Assembly (NCBI GenBank): GCA_020635915.1
Contig: JACJYU010000002.1
Coordinates: 1-64,000, forward strand
Length of the DNA: 64,000 nt
Reading direction: 5' to 3'
From: Flammeovirgaceae bacterium
Lineage (GTDB): Bacteria > Bacteroidota > Bacteroidia > Cytophagales > Cyclobacteriaceae
The notes under the pieces were generated by a model, which was not told the origin of the DNA, did not search any database, and was given only the letters and a program-made list of their open reading frames with translations. Shown here piece after piece: positions 7,946 to 15,803 of this stretch (within the stretch, counting starts at the first letter, position 1; every line of letters begins with the position of its first letter). The position numbers were made by a program, and so were the translations under genes.

Positions 7946-9129
7946 GATTTCAGGGAATCCAATGCCTGGCCCAAATCCTCCATCAAGTCTTCCACATTCT
8001 CAATGCCCACAGAGTACCTGACCAGGCTCTCGGGAATACCCAATTCCTCCCTTTGTGAGGCCGTCAACTCCACATGGCTTGTCGTGCGCGGTGGCCCTGC
8101 CAGCGAACTGACGGAGCCCAGGCTGGCGGCCAAATGGGCCAGCTTCAACCGGGGCAAAAACTTTTTCACCTGATCATACCCGCCCTGGAGGGCAAAGGAC
8201 ATCATGCCGCCAAAACCAGACATTTGCCCTTTGGCAAACCCATGCCCCTGGTGGGTGGGCAGCCCGGGATAAAACACATCTTCCACCAGCGGGTGCGCCT
8301 TCAAAAATTGGGCAATGGCCATCGCATTTTCGTTTTGGCGCTGGACACGCACCTCCAACGTCTTCATGCCCCTGGCGATCATGTAGGCCGACATGGGGTG
8401 AAGGGACGCGCCATTGATTTCCCGGTACTGAAATACCTTTTTGATCCATGCGCTGTTGCCGCAGGCAATGCCCCCCATGGCATCGGAATGGCCGCACAAA
8501 AATTTCGTGGCACTGTGCACGACCATATCCGCTCCTAATGTTATCGGGTTCTGGTTGATGGGCGTGGCAAAGGTGTTGTCCACCACCACGATGGCGCCCA
8601 CCGCCTTTGCCGCCTTTATCAACCGTTTCAGGTCCAATACTTTAAGGGTGGGGTTGGTTGGGGTTTCCAGGTAAACCAACTTGCAGCCTTTGGCGATTTC
8701 GCTTTCCATGGCCTCGTGGTTGCCCGTCTCCACCAGCGCCACCTCCACGTTTATCTTTGGCAGAAACTCCAGGAATATCCTGCTGGTGCCCCCATAGGTA
8801 TCCTTGATGGAGACCACACGCTCGCCAGGGGACAGCAAGGCAAAAAGCGTATTGCTGATGGCCGCCATGCCGGTGGAAAAGGCGATGGCGGATTCGGCAT
8901 GTTCCAATGCCCTGACTTTCTCCTCAAACACCTTAACCGTTGGGTTTGTGTTCCGGCTGTAGATGTAGCCCTCTTTTTTCCCGAGTGCCACCTCATGCCA
9001 TTCGTCCAGGTCGTGGTAGCCGTAGGTGACGCTATTCACGATAGGGGGGGTGGTGGCTCCTTCATAAAAAGTTTCCCATTCGCCCGCCCACACCGAGGCA
9101 GTGCCTTTTTTAGTATTGTTGATATCCAT
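7942..9129 (-). CDS. PLP-dependent Cys/Met metabolism enzyme (cystathionine gamma-synthase/lyase type)
   Basis: This is a fold-type I PLP enzyme of the trans-sulfuration family, 395 residues. The cofactor lysine is Lys209 in HSATKFLCGHSD, with Asp184 in VVVDNTFATP, the SRNTNPT motif near 58-64 and STGMAAIS near 85. These features do not separate cystathionine gamma-synthase, cystathionine gamma-lyase, methionine gamma-lyase or O-acylhomoserine sulfhydrylase. It is the first gene of a two-gene unit with the isoaspartyl peptidase (four-base overlap). That pairing could mean a role in amino-acid salvage together with cyanophycin use, but nothing in the protein proves it. Confidence 0.88.
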   Translation of the reverse strand: MDINNTKKGTASVWAGEWETFYEGATTPPIVNSVTYGYHDLDEWHEVALGKKEGYIYSRNTNPTVKVFEEKVRALEHAESAIAFSTGMAAISNTLFALLSPGERVVSIKDTYGGTSRIFLEFLPKINVEVALVETGNHEAMESEIAKGCKLVYLETPTNPTLKVLDLKRLIKAAKAVGAIVVVDNTFATPINQNPITLGADMVVHSATKFLCGHSDAMGGIACGNSAWIKKVFQYREINGASLHPMSAYMIARGMKTLEVRVQRQNENAMAIAQFLKAHPLVEDVFYPGLPTHQGHGFAKGQMSGFGGMMSFALQGGYDQVKKFLPRLKLAHLAASLGSVSSLAGPPRTTSHVELTASQREELGIPESLVRYSVGIENVEDLMEDLGQALDSLKS

Positions 9130-9222
9130 AGGGCAATAAATTTAAAAACGTGGGGCTACCGGTTTCACTGCAATATAAGAATGGGTCATGGTCATCACCT
9201 CAAAACACCACTGGCCGGGCGC

Positions 9223-10017
9223 TTATACCGCGATTGGGGCCTTAATGCCGGGATGGCATTGATAATCAACAATCTCGAAATCCCCATAGCCGTATTCAAA
9301 CAAAGAAGCAGGCTTGCGGCCGATCTTGAGATGGGGCAAAGGAAAAGGCACCCTCGACAATTGGACCTTGGCCTGTTCGATATGGTTGGCATACAAATGC
9401 ACATCGCCCCCCGTCCAAATAAATTCACCGGCCTGAAGGCCGCATTGCTGCGCCACCATGTGCGTTAGCAACGAATAGGAAGCAATATTGAAAGGCACCC
9501 CCAAAAAGTAATCCGCACTGCGTTGGTACAGTTGGCAGGAAAGCTTTCCCTCCGCCACATAAAATTGGAACAAGGCATGACAGGGCGGCAAGGCCATTTT
9601 ATCCACTTCTGCCGGGTTCCATGCCGATACAATGTGTCTTCTGGAGTCCGGTTTATTCTTAATTTGATCCAATACTTTCGTTATCTGGTCGATGGACTCA
9701 CCATTGGGCGCAGGCCAACTGCGCCACTGGCTGCCATACACAGGCCCCAATTCCCCATTTTCATCTGCCCATTCGTCCCAAATGGACACCCCATTGTCGT
9801 TGAGGTACTTGATGTTGGTATCACCCATAAGGAACCATAGCAATTCGTAAATGATGGAGCGAAGGTGCAGTTTTTTGGTGGTCACCAGGGGAAAGCCCTG
9901 CGAGAGGTCGAACCGAAGCTGGCGCCCGAAAACGGATAACGTACCGGTGCCCGTCCTGTCTGTTTTGGAGGCCCCGTTGTCCAAAATATCCTGCATCAAA
10001 GCCAGGTACTGTGTCAT
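9223..10017 (-). CDS. thyA: Thymidylate synthase
   Basis: It methylates dUMP to dTMP with methylene-tetrahydrofolate. From ATG at 10017 the protein has 264 residues, the same as the Escherichia coli enzyme. The catalytic cysteine is Cys146 in LPPCHALFQFYV. Folate and phosphate contacts are visible: DRTGTGT near 20, RRHIVSAWNP near 126-135, QRSADYFLGVPFNIASY. The frame is open up to 10116, but those extra 33 residues are unlike the family. A perfect TATATTTG element at 10042-10049 also lies between the two possible starts, so 10017 is preferred. The dCMP deaminase at 32838 would supply its substrate. Confidence 0.96.
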   Translation of the reverse strand: MTQYLALMQDILDNGASKTDRTGTGTLSVFGRQLRFDLSQGFPLVTTKKLHLRSIIYELLWFLMGDTNIKYLNDNGVSIWDEWADENGELGPVYGSQWRSWPAPNGESIDQITKVLDQIKNKPDSRRHIVSAWNPAEVDKMALPPCHALFQFYVAEGKLSCQLYQRSADYFLGVPFNIASYSLLTHMVAQQCGLQAGEFIWTGGDVHLYANHIEQAKVQLSRVPFPLPHLKIGRKPASLFEYGYGDFEIVDYQCHPGIKAPIAV

Positions 10018-10041
10018 ATCGCGATTGTTGTAGTGGTGGTA

Positions 10042-10049
10042 CAAATATA
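10042..10049 (-). promoter_or_regulatory. Bacteroidota -7 element of thyA
   Basis: The minus strand reads TATATTTG, an exact TAnnTTTG, 24 bases before the chosen ATG at 10017. It decides the start: the longer frame from 10116 would begin upstream of this promoter. Confidence 0.5.
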
Positions 10050-10109
10050 AAACTTTGACGCGAACCCAGCCTGGGTATATGCATTCCGCCTTTCCGCTCA
10101 AAACGCAAA

Positions 10110-10139
10110 AGGCCACCTCCGCTTTCGCGGAAGTGGCCT
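10110..10139 (-). terminator. Terminator after the lipoprotein gene
   Basis: AGGCCAC-C-TCCGC (10110-10122) pairs with GCGGA-A-GTGGCCT (10127-10139) around a TTTC loop, with one mismatch. On the minus strand the stem is followed by a T-rich stretch (TTTGCGTTTTG). It lies 28 bases past the stop of the gene at 10167 and before the thyA promoter. Confidence 0.65.
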
Positions 10140-10166
10140 ACCCTGCCCCACTCAACCTATCCAAAC

Positions 10167-11051
10167 CTACTTACCCTCTACTTCCACTTCCCGGGTCTCC
10201 CCGTTAATTGTAACCGTCACTTTCCTGTCGCACTCCCCATCACCATAGTCGATGGTCATCTGGCGGTTTTCGGTAGTGAGCACTTTTATGCCCGCCACCG
10301 GCATGAAAACCCGGTTGCCAATCGCACATTCCCTTTTGTACACCAACGTTTCGGTGATCTCCATAGTATAGGCAACCCCTCTTCTGTTTGTGCCTGCCGC
10401 ATTCCCGGTCACGTGCCACTCGTCTTTAAGCGGGTTGGCCTCCCTTATCCATTCGCGTTTCTTGTTGGATTCCCTGGTGGCAAATGTCCCGTCAGGCCAG
10501 GTGGCCTTGCCACCCTCCACCACGATGGTAAAAGTGGGATGCTCCTCGAGGCTACCGCTTACATTGGTAACGGTGCGCACCCCTTCAATCTTGATGTCGT
10601 TGATGGAATAATTTTCAAAGGTAGTCACATAAGAAGACCCCGGCATGAACCTTCTGCCGTCAAATGTGATGATGATCTTCCCCTTTCTGACGTTTCCTTT
10701 TTTATCCTCGCAACCGTCACCAAAGTCGATGGTGATCACCCCTTTTGGATGCGCCTTCTGGCTGTCATCGGACAACACGATTTCCACGTTTGCACATTCC
10801 AACCTCCAGTCGCCAATAATAATTTTCCTGCCGCCCGGGCTGGTTTTTCCACCATCCACGGTGGCTTCGTCACTGGCCATGGCCACCATGGACAGGTCGT
10901 CCACGTCTTCGAAATAGGAAGCCGTGGCCGCTTCGTTCTCAACACTTACCTCATCGGTACTGGTAATCTCCAATACCCCGTTATCATTGCAGGAAAACAG
11001 CAGGAACAGGGCCAGGATTAAACCAAGGGTATTCTTTTTCGTTGTTTGCAT
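10167..11051 (-). CDS. Putative lipoprotein, function unknown
   Basis: The 294-residue protein starts with a lipoprotein signal (LGLILALFLLFSC, Cys at about 21), followed by an acidic linker (residues 25-65) and then beta-rich sequence. Two segments resemble each other: ITIDFGDGCEDKKG followed by KGKIIITFDGR in the middle, and MTIDYGDGECDRK followed by VTVTINGETREVEV at the end. This suggests an internal duplication of a beta unit with two cysteines or an acidic loop. The Asp/Gly-rich loops might bind a metal, but that is speculation. It ends just before a strong terminator. The family was not recognised beyond a secreted Bacteroidota lipoprotein. Confidence 0.75.
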   Translation of the reverse strand: MQTTKKNTLGLILALFLLFSCNDNGVLEITSTDEVSVENEAATASYFEDVDDLSMVAMASDEATVDGGKTSPGGRKIIIGDWRLECANVEIVLSDDSQKAHPKGVITIDFGDGCEDKKGNVRKGKIIITFDGRRFMPGSSYVTTFENYSINDIKIEGVRTVTNVSGSLEEHPTFTIVVEGGKATWPDGTFATRESNKKREWIREANPLKDEWHVTGNAAGTNRRGVAYTMEITETLVYKRECAIGNRVFMPVAGIKVLTTENRQMTIDYGDGECDRKVTVTINGETREVEVEGK

Positions 11052-11122
11052 ATCGGTATTTGTTTGTTAATATGCGTTAGAGCATGGCTTTTGCCCAAAG
11101 TTTAATCGGACCAAAAAAATAA

Positions 11123-11797
11123 ATGGAAAAAAAAACGGTATATATTATTATCACCATCATGGCCTTGGCCATTGCCAGCGCGGCCCCTATGGAATCGCTG
11201 GCCCAACTGAAAATCGCCAAATTGAAGTACAATGGAGGGGGGGACTGGTATGCCAACAAGACTGCCCTGCCCAACCTTATCGAATTCTGTAACAGGGAAC
11301 TGGGGATGGACCTTTACCCGGAGGAAGACAATGTGGAAGTGGGAAGCCCGGACCTCTTTGCCTATCCCTACGTGTACATGACCGGGCATGGAAACGTGGT
11401 GTTCTCCCCGGAGGAGGCATTGAACCTAAGGAACTACCTGATCGGAGGTGGTTTTCTTCACGTGGACGACAATTATGGGCTCGACAAGTTTGTGCGGCTG
11501 GAACTAAAGAAAGTGTTCCCCGAACTGGAACTGGTGGAAATACCTTTCGACCACCCCATCTACCATCAGAAGTTTGGGTTTCCCAGTGGGCTGCCCAAAA
11601 TCCACGAGCACGATGGCAAGCCCCCACAGGGGTTTGGGCTTTTTTATGAGGGAAGGCTGGTGCTTTTTTATTCCTATGAATGTGACCTCGGCAACGGTTG
11701 GGAAGACCAGAGGACATATAACGACCCCGAGGCCAAACGCCAGGAAGCCCTGAAAATGGGCGCCAACATCCTTTCCTACTGTTTTACAAGTAATTGA
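11123..11797 (+). CDS. DUF4159 domain-containing exported protein
   Basis: The 224-residue protein has an N-terminal signal segment (residues 5-26, ending MESLAQ). A DUF4159 domain covers nearly all of the rest: KLKYNGGGDWYANKTALPN near the start, YPYVYMTGHGNV, LRNYLIGGGFLHVDDNYG and IPFDHPIYH, with a C-terminal FYSYECDLGNGWED. The glutamine amidotransferase-like layout (GGFLHVDD) is known for this family, but no enzyme activity is established. It stands alone between the divergent lipoprotein gene and the A+T-rich islet to the right. ATG at 11123 is the only start that keeps a signal peptide. Confidence 0.88.
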   Translation: MEKKTVYIIITIMALAIASAAPMESLAQLKIAKLKYNGGGDWYANKTALPNLIEFCNRELGMDLYPEEDNVEVGSPDLFAYPYVYMTGHGNVVFSPEEALNLRNYLIGGGFLHVDDNYGLDKFVRLELKKVFPELELVEIPFDHPIYHQKFGFPSGLPKIHEHDGKPPQGFGLFYEGRLVLFYSYECDLGNGWEDQRTYNDPEAKRQEALKMGANILSYCFTSN

Positions 11798-11873
11798 CAA
11801 CTGGATTTCGCTCAGAAATCTGAACTATCTACAAGAAATTCTAAATTAAAGTCTAGAAAATCAAAAAATTGTC

Positions 11874-12068
11874 ATGACAGAACTTGGGGTATATTTGGCA
11901 AAAAAATCTGCAAGTAATGCGGAGATTGCCAAGAAGACCGGTATTAGCAAATCCAGGATGAGCGAGCTAACACTCAACCTCTACCCAACTAAGGATGCTG
12001 ACCGCAGTAAAGTATTAGTGGAAGTTTGCAAGGATTTGAAACCGGGGTACAAGAAATTGAAATATTGA
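11874..12068 (+). CDS. Small helix-turn-helix protein (XRE-like)
   Basis: The 64-residue protein is essentially one HTH unit: NAEIAKKTGISKSRMSELTL at about 15-34 has the pattern of a DNA-recognition helix pair. A short basic tail follows (KPGYKKLKY). Small proteins of this kind act as repressors or antitoxins. It opens an A+T-rich islet and lies 150 bases before the AlbA_2 gene, so a role in controlling the two genes downstream is a reasonable guess. No enzyme domain is present. Confidence 0.65.
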   Translation: MTELGVYLAKKSASNAEIAKKTGISKSRMSELTLNLYPTKDADRSKVLVEVCKDLKPGYKKLKY

Positions 12069-12234
12069 CGACAAATTGACCGAAGGAATAATTACCCTGA
12101 AACAACAAAAGTGTATTGCATTGGACAAGCTGTTTGGGGGAAACGACAAATTGAAAACCAATACCGTGTGGCAAATGCGGGATGCGGAGTGGGGTATAAA
12201 ACGATATAAAAGAGATTATCATGAACAGAGATAA
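12061..12234 (+). other. Open frame without ATG, possible gene remnant
   Basis: Between the HTH gene and the AlbA_2 gene one frame is open from a TGA at 12058 to a TAA at 12232. It reads like ordinary protein (ITLKQQKCIALDKLFGG, then TVWQMRDAEWGIKRYKRDYH), but there is no ATG at its beginning; a TTG at about 12076 is possible. It overlaps the next gene by 14 bases. It was not recognised. It may be a decayed gene end or a very small coupled gene. Confidence 0.3.
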
Positions 12235-13414
12235 GGTCCTTGCCCTAATAGCTGACTTGGAGTCAGATCGAATAGAACGGACAATTTGGTTTGTTGAAAA
12301 GAAACTTGCTCCAGCCGTGTGTGCTTTTTCCAATGATTTTCCGAATTATAAAAAATCAGGCTATTTGCTATTGGGAGTTAATGACGATGGCACCATTGCA
12401 GGATTGACCATTGGTGACGAGGATTTACAAAAGATCGGAAATGTGAAATCCAATGGGAATGTATTGCCTCAGCCATCTTTAGTGGTAAGTCCCGTTTTTT
12501 CATTAGAAGGAGGGGATGTGGTTGTAGTTAAAGTAAGTCCTTCGCATTACCCACCTGTAAGATATGATGGGAGGTGTTGGATTAGAGTAGGCCCTCGCAA
12601 ATCGGTAGCCAGTATTGAGGAAGAACGGATATTGACAGAACGAAGGGCTTCCTATGCCAAAACGTATGATTTGGTGCCTGCACTTGGAGCAACGCTGGAG
12701 GATATAAGCCTGGAGCATTTCAAAGTCAATTATCTTCCGATTGCCATTGATAAGGATATTCTACAAGAGAATGGGCGGACATTAGAAGAACAACTTGCCT
12801 CTTTGCGTTTTTTCGATTTAAAAAACCAATGTCCGACTAATGCTGGCATCCTCCTTTTCGGGTTGAACCCGGAGTTTTATTTTCCGGGGGCATATATACA
12901 ATATATTAAGTTTGATGGCGAACAAATGACAGATGATGTTTCTTTTGAGAAGAAATTTTCAGGTGCATTGGCCACAGAATTATCCGTATTGGACGGTTTT
13001 ATCAAATCAAACATTATTAAAGGAAAACCAAAAAGGATGGAATCAATGCAAGAGCAAACCATAACAAATTACCCTTACTGGGCCCTTCGTGAATTGGTCA
13101 TGAACGCAATTATGCATCGTAATTATGAATCAAACTCTCCTGTATACCTATATGAGTTTGTGAACAGAATCGAGATAGTCAACCCAGGAGGCTTATATGG
13201 TGAGGTCACCCCACAAAATTTTCCTAATGCCAGTGACTATAGGAATGTGGTGCTTGCAGAGGCCTTGAAGGTACTTGGGTATGTAAATCGATTTAATTAT
13301 GGAATACAAAGGGCAAAGGAAGAATTAATCAAAAACGGCAACGGTGAACCTAAATTTGATTTAAGCCTAGCTACGAAATTTAAGGTAACAATTCCAATAA
13401 ATCAGGATTGGTAA
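12221..13414 (+). CDS. AlbA_2 (Schlafen-type) domain protein with HATPase-like C-terminus
   Basis: The 397-residue protein has the two-part layout of a family often annotated as ATP-binding protein or putative transcriptional regulator. An AlbA_2/Schlafen-like nucleic-acid-binding domain lies at about 15-145 (AVCAFSNDFPN, GYLLLGVNDDG, PPVRYDGRCWIRVGPR). A GHKL-type ATPase segment follows at about 285-325 (ALRELVMNAIMHRNYE, RIEIVNPGG). These proteins occur in mobile and defence-rich regions. Its TAA is separated by one base from the ParA-type gene's ATG, so the two are one unit. The base composition is clearly lower in G+C than that of the genes to the left. Confidence 0.85.
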   Translation: MNRDKVLALIADLESDRIERTIWFVEKKLAPAVCAFSNDFPNYKKSGYLLLGVNDDGTIAGLTIGDEDLQKIGNVKSNGNVLPQPSLVVSPVFSLEGGDVVVVKVSPSHYPPVRYDGRCWIRVGPRKSVASIEEERILTERRASYAKTYDLVPALGATLEDISLEHFKVNYLPIAIDKDILQENGRTLEEQLASLRFFDLKNQCPTNAGILLFGLNPEFYFPGAYIQYIKFDGEQMTDDVSFEKKFSGALATELSVLDGFIKSNIIKGKPKRMESMQEQTITNYPYWALRELVMNAIMHRNYESNSPVYLYEFVNRIEIVNPGGLYGEVTPQNFPNASDYRNVVLAEALKVLGYVNRFNYGIQRAKEELIKNGNGEPKFDLSLATKFKVTIPINQDW

Positions 13415-13415
13415 T

Positions 13416-14390
13416 ATGGGAAAAATCACATTCTTCAATAATAAAGGAGGGGTGGGGAAAACCACGACAGTATACCATACGGCTTGGATGCTGTCGGAGA
13501 TGGGGATTAAAACCATTGCCGTTGATTTGGACCCCCAATCTAATTTAACTTCAATGTTCCTCAGTAATGAACGACTTGAAGATATTTATGAAAATTTACT
13601 TCCCGTCACTATACTTGATGCGATAAACCCAATTGTAAATGGTGACCCTGCTGTTCCGGTCCATTTGGAGGAGGTTAATGATTACCTGAGGTTGATTCCT
13701 GGAAATCTTGCACTCTCTACATTTGAAGATACACTAAGTGATGCATGGCTTAAGTGCCTGAACAGTGAAATTTATCCTTTTCGTATAACAAGTATCTTTA
13801 AAACCGTACTTGATGAAGCTGCAAATAGATTCGGTGCTGAAGTTATTCTGATAGATGTAGGCCCAAATCTTGGCGCAATAAATAGAGCAGTCACCATAAG
13901 TTCTGATTATATCGTCATGCCCGTTGCTTCAGACCTATTTTCAATACAAGGAATAAAAAATCTTGGTACAACCCTTAGTACTTGGAAGAAACAATGGGAA
14001 CAGCGAAAAGGCCTTAAACCTCAAAACCTTACTGTTGCCACACCGGAAAATATTTTCCAACCAGCAGGATATATTGTCATGCAGTATTCAGCTAAAGAAA
14101 GTAGGCCCGTCAAATCCTATCTCAAATGGGCAAATAGAATTCCGAAGGTGTACAATGAATTTGTCTTGGGCTGTTCTCTCGATCACACAATAACTGTTGA
14201 AGAAGATAAGAATTGTATCGGCCTGCTTAAACACTATCGAAGTTTAGCACCAATGTCCATGGAGGCACATAAGCCAATATTTCTTCTAAAGCCCGCTGAC
14301 GGGGCTATTGGTGCCCATGTTTATGCTGTCCAGCAGAGTTATGCCGAATTTAAAAGATTGACACAAAGGATAGTGGCGATATGCCAATGA
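13416..14390 (+). CDS. ParA/MinD-type P-loop ATPase
   Basis: The 324-residue protein begins with the deviant Walker A motif KGGVGKTTT at about 10-18, followed by VDLDPQSNLTS at about 38-48 and LIDVGPNLGAINRA at about 146-159, all typical of ParA ATPases. No ParB partner or parS-like repeat was found, so plasmid partition is not supported. The family with a QGIKNLG-type segment and a long C-terminal half is seen outside partition systems, often near phage or defence genes. It follows the AlbA_2/HATPase gene after one base and probably works with it. It is the last recognised gene of the A+T-rich islet. Confidence 0.88.
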   Translation: MGKITFFNNKGGVGKTTTVYHTAWMLSEMGIKTIAVDLDPQSNLTSMFLSNERLEDIYENLLPVTILDAINPIVNGDPAVPVHLEEVNDYLRLIPGNLALSTFEDTLSDAWLKCLNSEIYPFRITSIFKTVLDEAANRFGAEVILIDVGPNLGAINRAVTISSDYIVMPVASDLFSIQGIKNLGTTLSTWKKQWEQRKGLKPQNLTVATPENIFQPAGYIVMQYSAKESRPVKSYLKWANRIPKVYNEFVLGCSLDHTITVEEDKNCIGLLKHYRSLAPMSMEAHKPIFLLKPADGAIGAHVYAVQQSYAEFKRLTQRIVAICQ

Positions 14391-14681
14391 ATCCGTAATT
14401 CGAGACCAATCAAGACTATCAAAAAAAAAGCGATCAACGCCATAGTTGACATCCTTTGAAGGGCAGCCTATGAGCAGCAGCGAGTGGGCAAATCCTGAAA
14501 ACATACAGGAGAGTCAGCAACATAACAACATTAAGCCGGTTTCTGAACTGGAAGGACTCCCCTATTGAAATGGAGGCCAGAACCGATAAACATGCGGGTA
14601 CCTGCGAAGCATTTACGTACTCAACAAACCTGGTGCGCATCCATTTCTCAGGCCACTAAAAGTGTCATTAGGATACCCCTT
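14391..14681. other. Unassigned 291-bp stretch, possible decayed coding sequence
   Basis: No gene is called here. Short plus-strand pieces read like protein but are broken by stops: AINAIVDIL, a stop, then RAAYEQQRVGKS near 14430-14490, and a frame ending FLNWKDSPIEMEARTDKH. This may be the remains of a gene at the islet border. It was not recognised, and it has no inverted repeats that would mark an insertion sequence. Confidence 0.3.
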
Positions 14682-15803
14682 TTACCCTCCCAACACTTCC
14701 TCCAACTTTCTTTCCAGCCCCTTTCCCCGCAGGTTCTTTCCAATTATGATCCCTTCCGGATCCACCAAAACGGAAAAGGGTATGGCATTGATGTTGTACA
14801 ATTTTGCGGCCTCTGAATCAAAGTATTTCAGGTCCGAAACCTGCGTCCATACCAAACCATCTTCCCTGATGCCCTGGAGCCAGTCTTCCCGGGTGCGGTC
14901 GAGGGAAACCCCGTACACTTCAAAACCCTTCTTTTTGTATTTGTGGTACATCCGCACCACATTAGGGTTTTCCTTCCGGCATGGACCGCACCATTTTGCC
15001 CAAAAATCCACCAATACGTAATTCCCCCTCAGGGAGGAAAGGCTTACCACCTCCCCCCCCGGGTTGGGCAGGGAAATTTCAGGGGCGGGCTGCCCGATGG
15101 CCAGCACTTTCATCTTGTCCACGGTGGCAATAAACTCCTTGGCCAACTCATAATCGGGCCATTCCCTGCGCAATTCATCGGCCACATGCAGGTAGAGGTC
15201 AAAATACTTGTCTCGGTCCAGGAAATTGGATGCCGTAAGCAAATTGATCACCGCCAGGGAAGGGCCTTGTTCCCTCAACAGGGCCACTACTTTATCTATA
15301 CCATGGTCATAGAAGGCCATGTATTCTTCCTGTACCTCTTCCATGCGCGCCAGGTCCTTGTTGGCCCTGGCCGTATTGAATTCGTTGTTCAACTCCATCA
15401 TGCGGGGGTTTTGCTGCGTTTCGCTGGTGATCTGCTGCACGCGGTTGACCAGGTCCATGTCAGGGGACCCTTTTATCTCCACGAAACCATTGGGGCCGTT
15501 GCCGTCCACGTTTATCTCAAGATCGCTTCTGTCGAGGATAAAATCCACCGTCTGCAGCCCATAAAAATTGAGCCGGTAATACCCGGGTTCCTCTATCCTT
15601 ACTTTTTGCTTGTAGGTGTAATCCTTGTTGAGTGAAATGATTTGTTCGTTGTCTTCGGTGGTGGCCTTCAACCGTTCCAGCTTGATCACCCCGCCCTCCT
15701 TGGGAAAACCTACTTTGCCCCGGAGGGTCACCTCCCAGCCTTTTTCCGGTTGGCACCCCACCACAACCCAGAAAAGAAATGCATATGCCATCCATTTTTT
15801 CAT
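14682..15803 (-). CDS. TlpA-like thiol-disulfide oxidoreductase lipoprotein (DUF4369 + thioredoxin)
   Basis: The 373-residue protein has a lipobox (WVVVGC, Cys17). A beta-rich N-terminal domain of the DUF4369 kind covers about 22-115, a helical linker about 115-235 and a redoxin/thioredoxin domain about 236-373. The active site is WCGPC at 271-275, in DFWAKWCGPCRKENP. Such proteins sit in the periplasm, anchored to a membrane, and reduce disulfides, often in cytochrome c or envelope protein maturation. Its ATG overlaps the gatB stop by four bases (15800-15803), so it is the last gene of an alaS-gatB unit, although its job is unrelated. Confidence 0.9.
   Translation of the reverse strand: MKKWMAYAFLFWVVVGCQPEKGWEVTLRGKVGFPKEGGVIKLERLKATTEDNEQIISLNKDYTYKQKVRIEEPGYYRLNFYGLQTVDFILDRSDLEINVDGNGPNGFVEIKGSPDMDLVNRVQQITSETQQNPRMMELNNEFNTARANKDLARMEEVQEEYMAFYDHGIDKVVALLREQGPSLAVINLLTASNFLDRDKYFDLYLHVADELRREWPDYELAKEFIATVDKMKVLAIGQPAPEISLPNPGGEVVSLSSLRGNYVLVDFWAKWCGPCRKENPNVVRMYHKYKKKGFEVYGVSLDRTREDWLQGIREDGLVWTQVSDLKYFDSEAAKLYNINAIPFSVLVDPEGIIIGKNLRGKGLERKLEEVLGG

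Noticed and set aside
11798..11873. Small hairpin GATTTC-GCTCA-GAAATC after the DUF4159 gene as a terminator
   Set aside because: The stem has only six pairs and no T run follows.
13416..14390. ParA gene as evidence for an integrated plasmid with a partition system
   Set aside because: No ParB, no iterated centromere-like sites and no replication gene are present, and its neighbour is an AlbA_2/HATPase protein instead.
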